Numbered from the stretch's first letter, positions 45,898 to 57,611 are shown. The stretch: DNA of 64,000 nucleotides from Psilocybe azurescens (GCA_023853785.1 JAJIRX010000016.1:124001-188000), one strand, 5' to 3'. The notes: generated by a model not told the origin, from the letters alone. Numbers and translations are program-made.

Positions 45898-46440
45898 GTC
45901 TTATCAGAGTTAATGTCCTTCTCTCTTAAGTAATTTGGCTCCCTTTGATATTCCAAATGTGCAACATCTGGACCTGTCAATGACAGGTCCAGATGTTGCA
46001 CAATGTGGTTGACTGCTAGAACTATTAGGACTATCTACAATTTGTATGTATATTCAGACCATTCCAAATGGATTGGTAGATTCTGAGATCAATGTGTCTG
46101 TTTTCTACTTGGGTCTCTACATGAATGGGAGCTGATTATGAGCTAGGACTTTGAAATCAGAGTCACAGAACTTGTTTTTGGGCCCTGAGCCATTCAATAA
46201 TATCAGTACTGCCTTGAGCTGCAATGCTGTTTGACTTTTTTTTTTTTTTTTTCTTGTCAATTTATGTCTAGAGGGCTTGGCCCTAAGCAGACCTAACTAA
46301 TACAAACGTAGCTATCAGGACACTGTGCCCGACTCCATTCCCATATGCCCTCCAGAAACATCATTCCTAGGCTTTGTAATTTGGCAAGTGGGATAGCTTG
46401 AAAGAATTTATTCAGTTTGTGTATCATCATCGACCATTAG
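45898..46440. other. Inter-element sequence with palindrome and poly-T
   Basis: Holds the 22-bp palindrome at 45,958-46,002 and a T17 run (46,236-46,252). No gene seen. Confidence 0.5.
45958..46002. repeat. Perfect 22-bp inverted repeat with 1-nt spacer
   Basis: Left arm 45,958-45,979 begins TGTGCAACATCTGG and ends CCTGTCA. A single A follows, then the exact reverse complement at 45,981-46,002. As DNA it can extrude a cruciform; as RNA it would be a tight hairpin with almost no loop. Confidence 0.95.
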
Positions 46441-46459
46441 AGATTCTTTCCGCTAGGGC

Positions 46460-47977
46460 GCCCCCGCCAAAGCATGAGTGTGGTTAGTATAGAGACTCAG
46501 GTATAGAGGAAAAGAACGGATGACTTGGCCAGGCCTGGAGTCAGCGGGTTGGTGAGATTGTGTTGAGGTAATTTGAGGGGTTAAAGGTTTGGTTGGCTGG
46601 TGGGTATGGAGGGAGGGGTGGAGCGACATCGCTTTCTGGGGGCGTGTAGCGAGAGACACGGCATCTCGTTCCAAATATGAAGAAAGGCTCACGAGTGAAC
46701 ATGTTATGCATGCATGGATCTTCAGTCATGATTCTCATCGATATATGCTCCTTTTCCTCCTGTCCTTTGTCGCTGCAGAGTAATCGAAGGTCCCGAATGT
46801 CCTTCTGAAGCAGTCCAGTTCTAGACTCGAGCTCAGTCCACATACCTGAGGCTGTTGAGAGAGCCTCCCGGAGTGGTTCAGCAGGGATATCGTGTACCAC
46901 AATGCCATACCATGGCACATCCAGTTCAACAACAGGGACTATGGAGGGGTCTGGTGTGAAGTCTGGTATTCGTGAATGAGCCACTGCACGTCGGAGCACC
47001 AGGAAGTCATGGGGGAGAGGCCATCCAAGATCCTTGTGGCAGCGAAGGGTGACCCTGTGTAGATCACGATGCTACCAGATTTGGTCACATTAGCTCCAGC
47101 AAATTTTGAGCGGGGTCAGGCACAATCCCTGTCTGTGGTATTTGAAACTGGGTTTCGAGGTAGTCAACGAAGTCGGAGAGTGAGGCCGAGGTATTGGGGA
47201 CTGGATGGTCTGGCCATCGCACGACAAGGTGGTTGCCTTGACAATGAGGCTGGTTCAGGATTCCCTGACACGTCCGTGGGGCGTACCTTTGGGCCTGCTG
47301 GTGATGGTGCTTTCTTGTGAGCAGTGGGTAGCTGCGTTGCATGGCCATGTTTGACAGCCTGGGCAAATGACGACCTCCTGCTAGCATGTGAAGGAGGAAG
47401 AGAGAGTGTGGGAGTCAGTGGGACTGGAGGGTCAGACACCAGGCGGTTGAGCACCTGCAGTGCTTGCTGAGTGTGTGTACTGAACATGATAGGCTGTGTG
47501 GTTGATGTCGACTGAATAATGACAGGGTAGCAAGCACCGAATCCAGTAAGGACTCCAGGTGCTTCAGCTGGCCCATTGCCACATCGTCGGGCAACAAGGG
47601 GAGTGGGGGCAAGGTAGGTGACAGTAGACTTGTTGGTGCACCACCTGTGGGCCTGATTGGGGTCGGAGAAGGTGGGGAGTTGGTTAACGGGTACATCGTG
47701 TACATGTTGGGGTCCGGGTTTTCGAGGATTTCCACTTTGGGGTGTGTTTGCGGCCTCGTTTGACGATTTGGAGCGTGTGCGGCGATTTGGTGTGTAGGTC
47801 CTCAGTTCTATCCTCATCATCATTGCTCAAGGCAGGAGGTGTCGAGTCCAGAGAGCGTCGACGCCTTGAGGCTGTATTTTGAGGTTCCAGAGGCCGTGTA
47901 GGCGTTGATGGTGGTGGTTGCAGCATGAGAACCATCGCTGTTTGACTTTGCATGGACTTTACTATCTGTTCAACCAA
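46460..47977 (-). pseudogene. LINE (non-LTR retrotransposon) ORF1 remnant
   Basis: Minus-strand frames in order are RSLDSTPPALSNDDEDRTED (about 47,810-47,870), FGACYPVIIQSTSTTQPIMF (about 47,490-47,550), SDFVDYLETQFQIPQTGIVP (about 47,120-47,185), and VVELDVPWYGIVVHDIPAEP with LLQKDIRDLRLLCSDKGQEE and FIFGTRCRVSRYTPPE (46,600-46,940). These match the ORF1 protein of basidiomycete LINEs, an RNA-binding gag-like protein. At least three frame changes occur. The ORF2 (endonuclease/RT) expected downstream, below 46,460, is missing; a T17 run at 46,236 is on the wrong strand to be a simple tail. Confidence 0.68.
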
Positions 47978-49689
47978 TTACCTCAGTGTTCAAGCAACTC
48001 ACTAACTATTCTCCCCAGACTGTCATTATGCTGAACTTCTAGAATTCAACCCAGAAGAGTTGGAATGGGCATATACAGTGGCGAGTTATGAAAATGCATG
48101 TGACACAATTTTGAGCATCTGCGTTGTTGACACGTCTCATGTCAAATCTACATGAAAGATCATGTACTCTAATGAAATACTGTTTCAAGACCTTCTTAGG
48201 GTCACTATCAGTGTGGGTATATGCTTCAAGCTGAAGTGTGGGGTTTGAAATTCTGCAGAATCTCTTCTCTAACACAGTACTGTTTCCAAACCTTTTAGGG
48301 TCACTATCAGCAGGTATGTGCTTTGAGCTAAATAAATTGGTGGTCTTCTTGACCTAATAAAACATGATTCAACCCTCTTGGTCTACTAGCTAAAGACCTT
48401 CTTGGCCTTGAAAATATGGAACGAGAGGGAGCTAGGTTATGAAGCTAGCTGGCATGCCCTATATCTTGGTTGGCCTCTTGCTGGGTATAAAGTCAATGTT
48501 TTTAGACTTAGTGGGGATGAGGTGAACTCTTCAAGTATTCCTTGCTTTCAAATGTGCAAAGCACTACTTTCAAATTCAAAAGGTGAACAATATATTGCTA
48601 TTGCTTGACAAGCAATTAATGTCCTCAAAGTTCTTAATACTTTCAGAAAATGCAGACACAGAATAAATCTGAACTGTACGTTCTTGGGGTAAAAATTACT
48701 TGTTCAATATCTACATAGATATGTTTAATTTATAGCTACAGGTACATACAATTTTGGAGAATAATTTAGTAAATCAAATCCCTATTACAAACCCCTGAAC
48801 TACATGTTTCTCAAACTATAAGCCTTTCTACAACCAATCAGATCACTAATAAATAATCTATGTGAATACCACGTGTCTAGCTAGTACTTGGCACTCTTCA
48901 GCTGTTATTTTCTTAGGTATACAGACTGTGATGTTTGACAGTAAAATGTCTTCAGCATTCACCTAAGAACCCAGCTGATGATGGGTTTGTCTGGTTAAAC
49001 TGTGTTATTCAATTTATTCATCAGCTTGGCGCATGTTAAAGTCTTATTATGAGTCAACCACACATCAGGCCATGCACTATTCCACTTCTCCTATTGGTTG
49101 AGAATACTCATCATATTTATATACTCTGATCTGCTCAGCTAGACACACATGCATTATTCATTATTGCTTCCAGAATATGAAGACTTGCTTGGCAGTCCTT
49201 GTTTTTCCTTTATGTTACAGACAGCAAAAGCTACCCTTGCCCCATAATGTGATTGGACTCATTTAATGAGAGCCGAGCTGGTTCATTCTGACTGTCTGTG
49301 ATGCATGAGGACCTGTATCACACTCTGTGAGACACTCTAGAGTACTTTGGCGCTAAGTCTTAATTGTATCACATGTAGTTAGTGCATGCTAATATCAGAA
49401 CACACAACCAACTGCACTGTGTCTCAACCTCAGCTAACGCTTTTGCCTTCCTCTGTTGTTCTTTTGTCAACATGTAGTTACATCTTTTTACAGGTAGTAT
49501 ATTGTTGTTTACAATAGCTAGCCCAACCGCCCAGTATTTAGACATAATCATGCCATTTATACTGCTTAGCTGTGAGCCAATACTATTTATTTTGTAGTTT
49601 CCCTCATCCTTCATGAATGTATCACCACTCACTTATGTATATCTGGATGCCAAAAATTTAGCTACTCTTCATTATGCATCCTTTTACAC

Positions 49690-50400
49690 AGCTAGCCATG
49701 CAATGGTCTCTTCAACGGGGTTCTTTTTGATTGTGGAGTGAGCCTAAGAATGACTGAGACAAAATGTCAACATATTGAACAGCATTCATGCGACCTTCAA
49801 CTCTGTGAAGCTGCCCTGGCCCATCCCATGATATGCAACCCCACACCATCAAATTCCCTCATCTGTGTTTGACCACTTTTGTAATGTTCCAATCCAAAAA
49901 CTCTTCCCCAGCCCTCCTCCTACAGTATGACTTCCCATCAGACCCAAAAAGGTTGTACTTCAACTTGTTGGTGTACCAGATTTTGCGCCAGAAATATTCA
50001 CATCATTTGAAATATTTTAGAGCCCAGGAATATTGGTTATAGATATGATTTCTGGAGAGCCAGGGCTTCTTTTGGCATACCTGACCATTCAGACCTTTCC
50101 TGTGGAACATGGCATGAACTGTGGTGGGGTGAAGATCCAGAAAAAGCTTGCACTGGATGTCTGTTGCATCACAACATTCACCTATTTGGATCAGGTGGAC
50201 TGCACGTTGCTCTGCATGGGGTGTAATAGCTAGTGGCTATCCTGGTATGTTTGGTTTTGCATAGAAATTGGGGCTGGGGCCCTCTTTCTCTATTTTGTGG
50301 TAATTTCGAAACAAAACTGTGTGGTCTACACCAAGTTCATTCAAGATTTCAGTGAAGTATCACCCAGCTGATGTTGGTGCCATATGTAGGCTTTCTTGGT
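49690..50400 (-). pseudogene. Tc1/mariner transposase fragment
   Basis: Read on the minus strand: WRKIWYTNKLKYNLFGSDGK (about 49,933-49,995), CRRRAGEEFLDWNITKVVKH (about 49,870-49,930), NLMVWGCISWDGPGQLHR and EGRMNAVQYVDILSQ (about 49,755-49,855). In active relatives the first block reads SDET before the KINLFGSDG-like strand; here TNKL stands there, so the catalytic Asp is lost. The C-terminal Asp/Glu block is not found. Stops and frame changes confirm a dead copy. Confidence 0.72.
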
Positions 50401-50724
50401 GGGAGTGTGGACAACCATTTTGAGATAATTGATTACAGATATAATGCAGATAGTCTCCCTAAAGATGACAGTTGTGGGTTGTGATAATGTTGAGAAATTG
50501 GAATAGCATGATGCATTGCATCGGAAAGATCAACCAATTTAACAGTTACCCCACAGCTGTTATGACTTCAAGCTTATATTCATGTGCGTGGATAAAGCCG
50601 ACAGTCAAGTAGTCAACAACAGCAAGTTCAAGCGGTATCGAGTAAGAGGAGATTAGATTCTCAAGAACTAGATAAGGAATAATAGCAGTGTCTACTGGCT
50701 ATTTAAGCGTTTTGAGTATCTACA

Positions 50725-50870
50725 ATTATAGTACAAGATGAGTCCAAGTATGAGTCAGAACATAGGATGAGTCATGATGGTGCTGTCAATGTGAGTCAAA
50801 GTGTGAGTCAGAACAAGAAGTGAGTCATAACAGTATCAGCGATGTGAGTCAGAACAGAATGAGTCAGTAT
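50725..50870. repeat. Degenerate array of GAGTCAGAACA-like words
   Basis: About nine copies of gagtc(a/c), five of them close to gagtcagaacA, are spaced 14-35 bp apart within 150 bp. The array lies inside the Tc1-like element near its right end and could contain transposase-binding or enhancer-like subterminal repeats. Confidence 0.6.
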
Positions 50871-50873
50871 ACG

Positions 50874-50900
50874 ATCACATGATGTTGTCCATCATGTGAT
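50874..50900. repeat. Perfect 11-bp hairpin
   Basis: ATCACATGATG (50,874-50,884), loop TTGTC, then CATCATGTGAT (50,890-50,900). It follows directly after the GAGTC array. Confidence 0.9.
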
Positions 50901-51313
50901 AGAAAGGTTTTTATGTACAAAAATGAAAAGAAAAAGCAAAAGCAAAAAGAAATAAAGTGTCCATAACAACAGCCCAATTGTTATCAACACCAATGACCAA
51001 CATAATTTACTGTGTTCTAGTATGTGGAATTGTATGAAACTTCACACATATATTTTTGACACTGTCAGATATATAGGATTAAAATTTTGTAGATCTAGTG
51101 TTTCTCTATTCAAATTAATTTGGAAAACTTTACCTTGGGATGCTCAAATTGAGGTCATGTGCATTTTCATAACCCACCACTGTATGCAATTGTCATGCTG
51201 ACAAACTGCTGTTGGAGTAGGCCAATCTGGCCTACTCTAGCAGCTCGTGTTTGGGAAGGCTCAGAATGCTCATTGAGCAGCCACACAGTATAGCATTGCA
51301 GGAAAAGGTGCTA

Positions 51314-52328
51314 CTGTATCTGACCCTGAGCCTGGCCAACCCCTTAGTTGGCCATTTTCACTGTAGTGCAAGATCTAGATAAAATTCTTTAATTTTTTCT
51401 GTATCCATACATAGAAATTAACTATGTATAGAAATGTGTATTACAATCTATAGAGGAAGTTTTTACAAGGAATAGACATAGATCCCTGAAATACCAGGTA
51501 AATTTGCCAAACATGCTGTGATTTCTAAGCAATCTCACAGATGCCCCACACTAATTCCTTTATCTTTAAAGTTCATCGTGAACACAAATGCTTCAAACTT
51601 GTTGCAATTATATGTTAGATAGCATAGCATCATAAATAGAGATGTGTGGAGGTGATCTTAGGTGTTAAAAAATGGTAGTGATGGATAAACCTCATGCACA
51701 GTGATTTGATCTGCAAGGTAGGTGATGCATTCAACCTTACCCTATGTAGTGATGATAGTATATTATTAGGGAAAAAAGCATGAGTGTTGGAGAACATAGC
51801 CCATGCTATTAGAGAACATCTGTCCTGTATTTTTAGCTATTTTATTTGTGGCAGAATTCAATGATATTAATGTTGGAAAGACAAGATTAATTTTGGTCAA
51901 TCTCTGGATGTCTAGAGGGTCACATATTGGTGCAGCAGGGTTATTTGTACACTACAGAACAGATTTCAAAGCAGCAAGGTCTCATATTAATTTTCTGGAG
52001 TCCCAAATTTGAGCTATAAATTATGACATCATTAATTAGGCAACTAAAATCTAATCTAGCAATACGAAATCACAATCTCCGCAATCAGGGCAAAGGGTAA
52101 AATCTATTTACTCACGGGTGGCCAGCTTGTGGGTATAGCACAATTTTGGGACCTCTGACAAAAATATTCACTGAATGGTCAATATAGTATTAAAAAATCT
52201 GAAATTACAATGAGAGCTACTAAAGATGTATTTACAGTGAATAATCACAAAAATCTACAACATAACCATTTTAAAGGGTTCAAAATTTGTCCACAAGTTG
52301 AAATGGCCAGGTTCAGGGTTGCATACAG
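51314..52328 (-). mobile_element. TIR element of about 1,015 bp, copy 2 (inverse of copy 1)
   Basis: The sequence is the reverse complement of 44,882-45,895 with very few differences: a T5/T6 length change near 52,193, single-base changes in the terminal repeats, and one extra G near 51,325. TA flanks it at 51,312-51,313 and 52,329-52,330. The identical 69-codon frame appears at 51,803-52,012 on the plus strand. No transposase is encoded. Insertion is next to the dispersed repeat at 52,343. Confidence 0.85.
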
Positions 52329-52342
52329 TATGTGTTTCCGAC

Positions 52343-52430
52343 TACGAAAGCGCGCTAGCACACAAACCGTGCACAGATACGATCTACAGTAATCTAATCC
52401 AATCCGTCCACGGGCAGCTCGACCCAGATG
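52343..52430. repeat. Dispersed repeat, copy 2 (partner at 28,815-28,910)
   Basis: Same orientation as the partner, with moderate divergence; it starts aaagcgcgctagcacacaaa. It lies immediately beyond the target site of TIR element copy 2. Confidence 0.65.
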
Positions 52431-52439
52431 GTCGGAATC

Positions 52440-54240
52440 CACTATCACACCGTCAACTTCCCATCCCTCCTCTCTTCTCTCCAAACAACTCTCCTCCAAG
52501 CACAGATACCCTCAGTGGGCTGAACGCATCGTAAACAACGAATTTTTTAGAGCCAGTTCTTGGGAAGGGGTATGGGATTGGGGGTATTCGGTTGGCTTGG
52601 TAAGTAATAGCGGCTTTTCGATCCGCTCTTCATTCTTCTCAAGTCGTCCCAAGTTCCGGCTTGTGCTCTTTTTATCTTTTTCCTGTCGCTTGGTGTGTCT
52701 GTTCCTTTCTTTGTGCCACTTCGTCGCTCGCTGTTGTGAAATTTTGTCTTCTCATCCCCGACTGTCTCCTTGTAAGGACGGCTACCGATGTGCGGACGAA
52801 ATGAGCTCATATTAATTCTTAGGTCGCATTCTAAGTATATATATCGAGATTAAAGGGCTATTGGAGGACGCCAGATGATTGGAAAATGGCCATTCATCCT
52901 GTCTTTATTTCGACCAAGTTTTTGGTTGATCTCTTTCTATGCTTCGTATGCTATTCTAACTCAAGGTGCTTGTGTTTTGTGCATACATAGGGTGGTGTTG
53001 TTACCGAAGATCCAGGAAAATGGGTTAACATATTTTTATACGCCCAAAATTGGCACCGAGGTACATGCCGCAGCTTCTAGCCCTATTTTCCACGGGTACC
53101 ACACATGTGTTTTCATCGGAAATGAGGTCCTGGTTTACCCACCCGTACAATTGAAAGAACAGAGAGCAATATGCATACGGTATTTCTCGTTCTCACAGAT
53201 GTTATACAGTTGATATTTACACGATTTTCGTCCATTTTAAGGCTAATTATTTTAGAATGTGCAGGAGCAAGCTGCCTGGTCGTCACATAGTCAGCAACCA
53301 TGTTACGTTAACACTTTCTCTGTCACTAAGCTCATATCAGTCAGTGTTTTTCCGCTTACAGTAACGAGTGCTCTCTTCAAATGAATTATTTTGAAAACTC
53401 TTGAAAACTCAAGAATAACGAGCGCATGACATACCGGTTGGCAGTTGCAATAACGGCAACAATGACATTTGTGTGACCGGGCGAATCGTTGATCATTGCG
53501 GCCATGCCGTTGTAATCAGTCTTCTTCATCGTGACTGGATCGATAGAACAATTTTGAGTCTCACAGAGTCCACATGGTAATTGATCAGGGTAGTTAAATC
53601 AACTCAATGATGGCAGATACAAAAATATCTTTTATTTCACATCTGGTACGGCAAAATGATGGGAGGCCTTTTCTCCTCATTCGGTTTCCCTCAATGTACT
53701 TTGTTTTTCCTCAATTTACATTTACATTCATTAATAATAGGACTATATAAGTGTATATACAAAATTTTGTGGCGAGGGGAGGAGGGAAGGGTGTCAAACC
53801 GAACATGTGATCAAAACAAAGAACGGGGTAGCACTAAGGCTTATTATTAAGGCGTTATTAAGACTCCGACTGAGTTCTTATGTCATTGTAATTTGTCACC
53901 CATCGAAGTTAGTGATACCCGAGCGGCCAAGCCCGAGAACTCCGTCTTCTGATAAATAATTATAACGACCCACATAAATGCCTGCGTACCAGACCCCCAT
54001 CATGTCGCAGCACTCGAGCCAGTGATTTGCGTCGTGTTCCTAATCCTCACATATTCTACTATCTCATCTTCATTTTTACCCACTATTCTACCATCAAGAC
54101 TTCTAGACGACTTTCAACTTCCCAGCTGTCCTTTCATGTGACAAATAAATATTTGCCTGGAGATCGCAGTCCGCAGACATAATTGATTCTTCCTGCTACA
54201 ATCTCCACCCCTACTCATTACCTATCCCCTGAAGTCTTTC
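52440..54240. other. No confidently supported gene
   Basis: Frames at 52,547-52,810 (minus; Lys/Ser-rich) and 52,875-53,213 (plus; hydrophobic start MIGKWPFILSLFRPSFWL) lack known domains. A minus-strand piece near 53,430-53,540 reads TDYNGMAAMINDSPGHTNV, which looks protein-like but is not identified. 53,230-54,240 shows nothing further. Confidence 0.3.
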
Positions 54241-54244
54241 AAGC

Positions 54245-56010
54245 ATGGAAAGTCCGGTGTTGACTTCAAAACAACTGGCCAATATGGCCTACCATCTGTA
54301 AGCCATTGCTATTACATTTCCCAGAAATTTTAATAGTGCTTGCTCCGACTGCATATAGAATGGCAGTAAAGATGTTTTCGTTGGCTTCCTGTGGTGAGCT
54401 CTTGGAACCATTATCTCTGTTGAGAGAGCTCATCCGAACCCAAGTTATGCTCTACTACGATATTCTTTTGACCTTTGACGAGGAGTTCAGACATTTCTGG
54501 CAGCGGAAATTTGACAAGTTTACAATACCTTGGTTTCTAGTAAGTCATCGTTGTCAAGCAACATCCTTTACTTTAGAAAAATTTGGGCGGGGACCGTTGA
54601 CGTACTATCAGAACCGATATCTTACGCCGCTAGGGTTCATATTCATTATTTTCGGTGAGCAGTATATCCTTAATGTCTTAATTCATTTACACTCATTTCT
54701 CACAAGCATTTCATTCAAACTGGAGCCCGGAGGTCTGTGACCGATATGTTCTCTTCCGGAAATCATTAGGCTGTTCATAAATGCTGTAATTGGAGGTGAG
54801 TAAACGATGATCCTTCAAGTCACTGATAGCTGCAAGGCGCGTATTGACTTGAAATCTGAAAGCCATTTTCATCGTTCGTGTTTACGCCCTTTATGGGACC
54901 AGCAAGAAAATAGTAGTGATTGGCACTCTTCTTCTGACTACTGAGCTTGCAATTAAAATTGTAGGCCACCGTTGACTCTGATTTGGTTACGCTGACAATT
55001 TTCTAACAATACAGTACGCATCGCTCACCAATGGCACAAGGCTCATTCTCCCTCCAGGTCGATCTTTCCATGTTTAACACTCGATTTCTTTACTCACGAT
55101 CAATGATATAAGGCCTTGTCGGGTGCATTCTGGTGGGAAAGCATGAAGTGTAGGTGCTCCAATTTCTCGTATTCAAGCCGAAGCGCTCATGGGCGATGTT
55201 TAATTATAGCCGCTTTGCCATGACATGGGTTGCTGAATTAGCATTCGGTATGGTGATGTTCTAAAGTGTTTTTAAGTGATAGACACTAATAAATGACAGA
55301 TACAACCATGTTTTTGTTCACTGTCATGCGGAGTATCAAGTCAAATATGATATCGAAAGGGACAACGATGACGTTACTACAGTTAATGTTTCGGGACGGT
55401 ATGTGCATAACCGGAACTCCTGGTCCCTACCCTCCAATCCTGGTTAATTCCACAGGTGTCATATATTTTGCAGTTATCTGCGCAGCCAATATTGTGACCA
55501 GTGTGATGTTTCTTGTAAGTGGATGCGTTTTCAGATGCTGACACGACCCTGAACTAATTTCCTCCACAGACTGCGCCTGTAAGCCCCACAATCATTCTCA
55601 CTCCTATCAAAGTCCGAAGTGAATTGAATGCTGTCTTGGAAGGGGGATTTGAAGGCCCTCAATGCGACTTTTAGCTCTCTGTAAGTGACTATCCTCAGCG
55701 GGGCAGTTCAAGAAAACCCTGACGTCCAAATGCACCGCATAGAATAACCAGCCTGATGCTTTCGAGATTGATTCTCAACCTTCGATCTCGACATACGGCT
55801 GATGTTGAAGGCAATACTGATCTCGAGACTTATACAAATCGTATGCAAGATTTTATCAAGCTTTTGGTTGCTTTGAGGGCTTATAAAAAGGAATCTGAAG
55901 GACTATCGAGAGTATCTGTATATGTTAACAGTAACAATGCAAGACCAGGTAATCAAAGATTTCCGATGACAACCATGGGACAGGATCATTCCCAGCTTCG
56001 ACATCCTTAG
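54245..56010 (+). CDS. DUF6533-type seven-helix membrane protein gene
   Basis: Exon 1 starts at 54,245 (MESPVLTSKQLANMAYHL), with an intron at gtaagcc. The diagnostic block is VMLYYDILLTFDEEFRHFWQ (54,444-54,505), the DUF6533 signature YDxLLTFxxExxxxW, followed after an intron by RYLTPLGFIFIIF. Further exons read FIVRVYALYGTSKKIVVIGT and LLLTTELAIKI (54,868-54,963), SRFAMTWVAELAFDTTMFLF (55,211-55,330), LLQLMFRDGVIYFAVICAAN (about 55,375-55,490), and ITSLMLSRLILNLRSR (55,743-55,790). The tail runs to a stop at 56,010. At least seven introns of about 50-70 bp. Some junctions are unclear (near 54,740-54,780), so intactness is not certain. Function of the family is unknown. Confidence 0.68.
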
Positions 56011-56239
56011 ATGGATGTAGAATGCTACGTATGCCCTTTTCAAGCAATTTTGGTAGGGACCGTCGACTGCTGTAATTTACTTTCATTTTCACTACTCTGG
56101 ATCGACTCGAGACTTGGTCTTTTCTTTCTTTCTGTATTTCTGTATCATTTCCTAAAAATATAGTCCACTTCCCTTGTAAATGGTTCGTAGCCATATCATA
56201 TGAATGGATGACCCACGTACTGTCCCTCAAACTCCGCAT

Positions 56240-57102
56240 CTGGAGCTATGGATAAGCGCAACACGTACTTCCGTAATGGCTCATCGGCAATGAGGTATCC
56301 ATAGCGAAGCTTGGGAAAAAACTGTGGCTATGATGTTAGGGACCAAGTCAGCATCGCATGAGAGTGCCTATGAGTTTGCTTTGATGTTACTTGCAGGAAG
56401 ATTAAGCTCAGGAATGGGTACAGTCCAGCATTTTCCATCTTCAAGGTAACGTTGGCCATGTGAGAAGACCGATCTAGGATTATCGAATTCATCCCTGGAA
56501 ATTTTGTAACCTATCTGCCATCCTCTTGGGGCGTACTTGGTAAATGAGGGGAGATCTCACTAGAGTGGAAGTTTAACACCATCTGAAGTGGAGAATGGTA
56601 CGTCATAATCAATTGGATCTTGCGATGAGGCTGTGACCTTTCAATTTTGAGTAGGATGGCCGCGCTAAAATAGCCATTTGGAGTGGTTGTGTAGAAGATC
56701 CCTTCAGGGCGTGTAAGGTCGGAAACAAGATCCAGTGCTTCTTCCAACGTCTCATCCGCATATGTAGCTGGCGGTGTATATCTGTAGCCTATGATTTTCA
56801 GCCAGTTCGAGATAACCCGACGGTGACGATGCTCAACATATAAGTCTACATCAAACACTGGGTATATAACCCGTTCAAAGAATTGGAGTGCAGTTGGTCC
56901 TGAGATAGACATCCCTGGGATGGATTGCAAACGCCGAAACTCGAAAACATCATCGGGTTTTAAAGTAGCGTCGGAGAAGATTGTGTAGGTAGAAATGGTG
57001 TCTAACGTAGGATGTAACGGCCTCATGGGCATCTTTACACGTCCTGGCGTATCTGTAGAGATCACCAGGATAAATCCCATCCAAAAGGACATCATCTGCC
57101 AT
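56240..57102 (-). pseudogene. F-box-like/nucleotidyltransferase-like Agaricomycete protein, frameshifted
   Basis: The start at 57,102 reads MADDVLLDGIYPGDLYRYAR, an F-box-like N-terminus. It continues to LRRYFK, where a run of four A (complement of 56,958-56,961) shifts the frame. The other frame goes on with PDDVFEFRRLQSIPGMSISG and TALQFFERVIYPVFDVDLYV, the strongly conserved core of this mushroom family, in which the DxDxYV element resembles a nucleotidyltransferase fold. A stop occurs at 56,511, and family-like sequence resumes in other frames (56,240-56,500). One lost A would restore the first join, so an assembly error cannot be excluded, but the later breaks suggest true decay. Confidence 0.65.
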
Positions 57103-57189
57103 TGAAGTTCTAATGGATTTAAATAAGCAATTAGCCAACCAATAAACAATTTGCGTGGGCAGTAATATCTTCCTAGATTTCATAGACGG

Positions 57190-57611
57190 GAAGGGAAGGA
57201 AGTCTCAACCGTTGGAAGATAGACTCACGAGAGTTCGAGAGTCGAGTCCCGTTTGAAATTCTTCCTGGAGCCGGCCACAGCTCTGTTTTTTTCTCTCATC
57301 AGTCGAATGCTTCTTGACACTGATATTGTATGCACGTCATTCCCTCAATGGCCCATTCTCATTCATCCTCCCGTCCAAAATCAAAGCATACTAGCTTCAC
57401 TAAATAGAGACGATGATGGATAGCACTGCAGTATACACCCCCGACGTTCTGATCGAATCCGTGGGGTCACCTTTCGATCTGACGCACATCTTCTCTTCGT
57501 CTGTATAGCTGGGTGCTAATTTTTTGGTTCTGGCTTCTGGTCGTGGAAAGAAACGCAAGGGGTTGGGCTGATGCCCTTAACTACATACGTACACATACAT
57601 CTTCACAACAT
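57190..57611. other. Intergenic region between divergent genes
   Basis: No gene seen. It separates the minus-strand F-box-like gene from the plus-strand GRPxPxFIRQ gene and presumably holds both promoters. Confidence 0.4.

Larger units (their letters stand above)
48076..51182 (-). mobile_element. Tc1/mariner-type transposon, degenerate
   Basis: The left end reads CAGTGGCGAGTTATGAAAAT (48,076), and the reverse complement of the right end (51,182) reads CAGTGGTGGGTTATGAAAAT; both go on to GCAYRTGAC and reach TTTGAGCATC. TA flanks each end (48,074-48,075 and 51,183-51,184). At 3.1 kb it is long for this class, so it probably contains insertions. Transposase coding is on the minus strand and broken. 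Confidence 0.8.

Noticed and set aside
53910..53960. A-box-like tacccgagcggcc as a tRNA-Ser/Leu gene
   Set aside because: No B box or terminator follows within a plausible distance.
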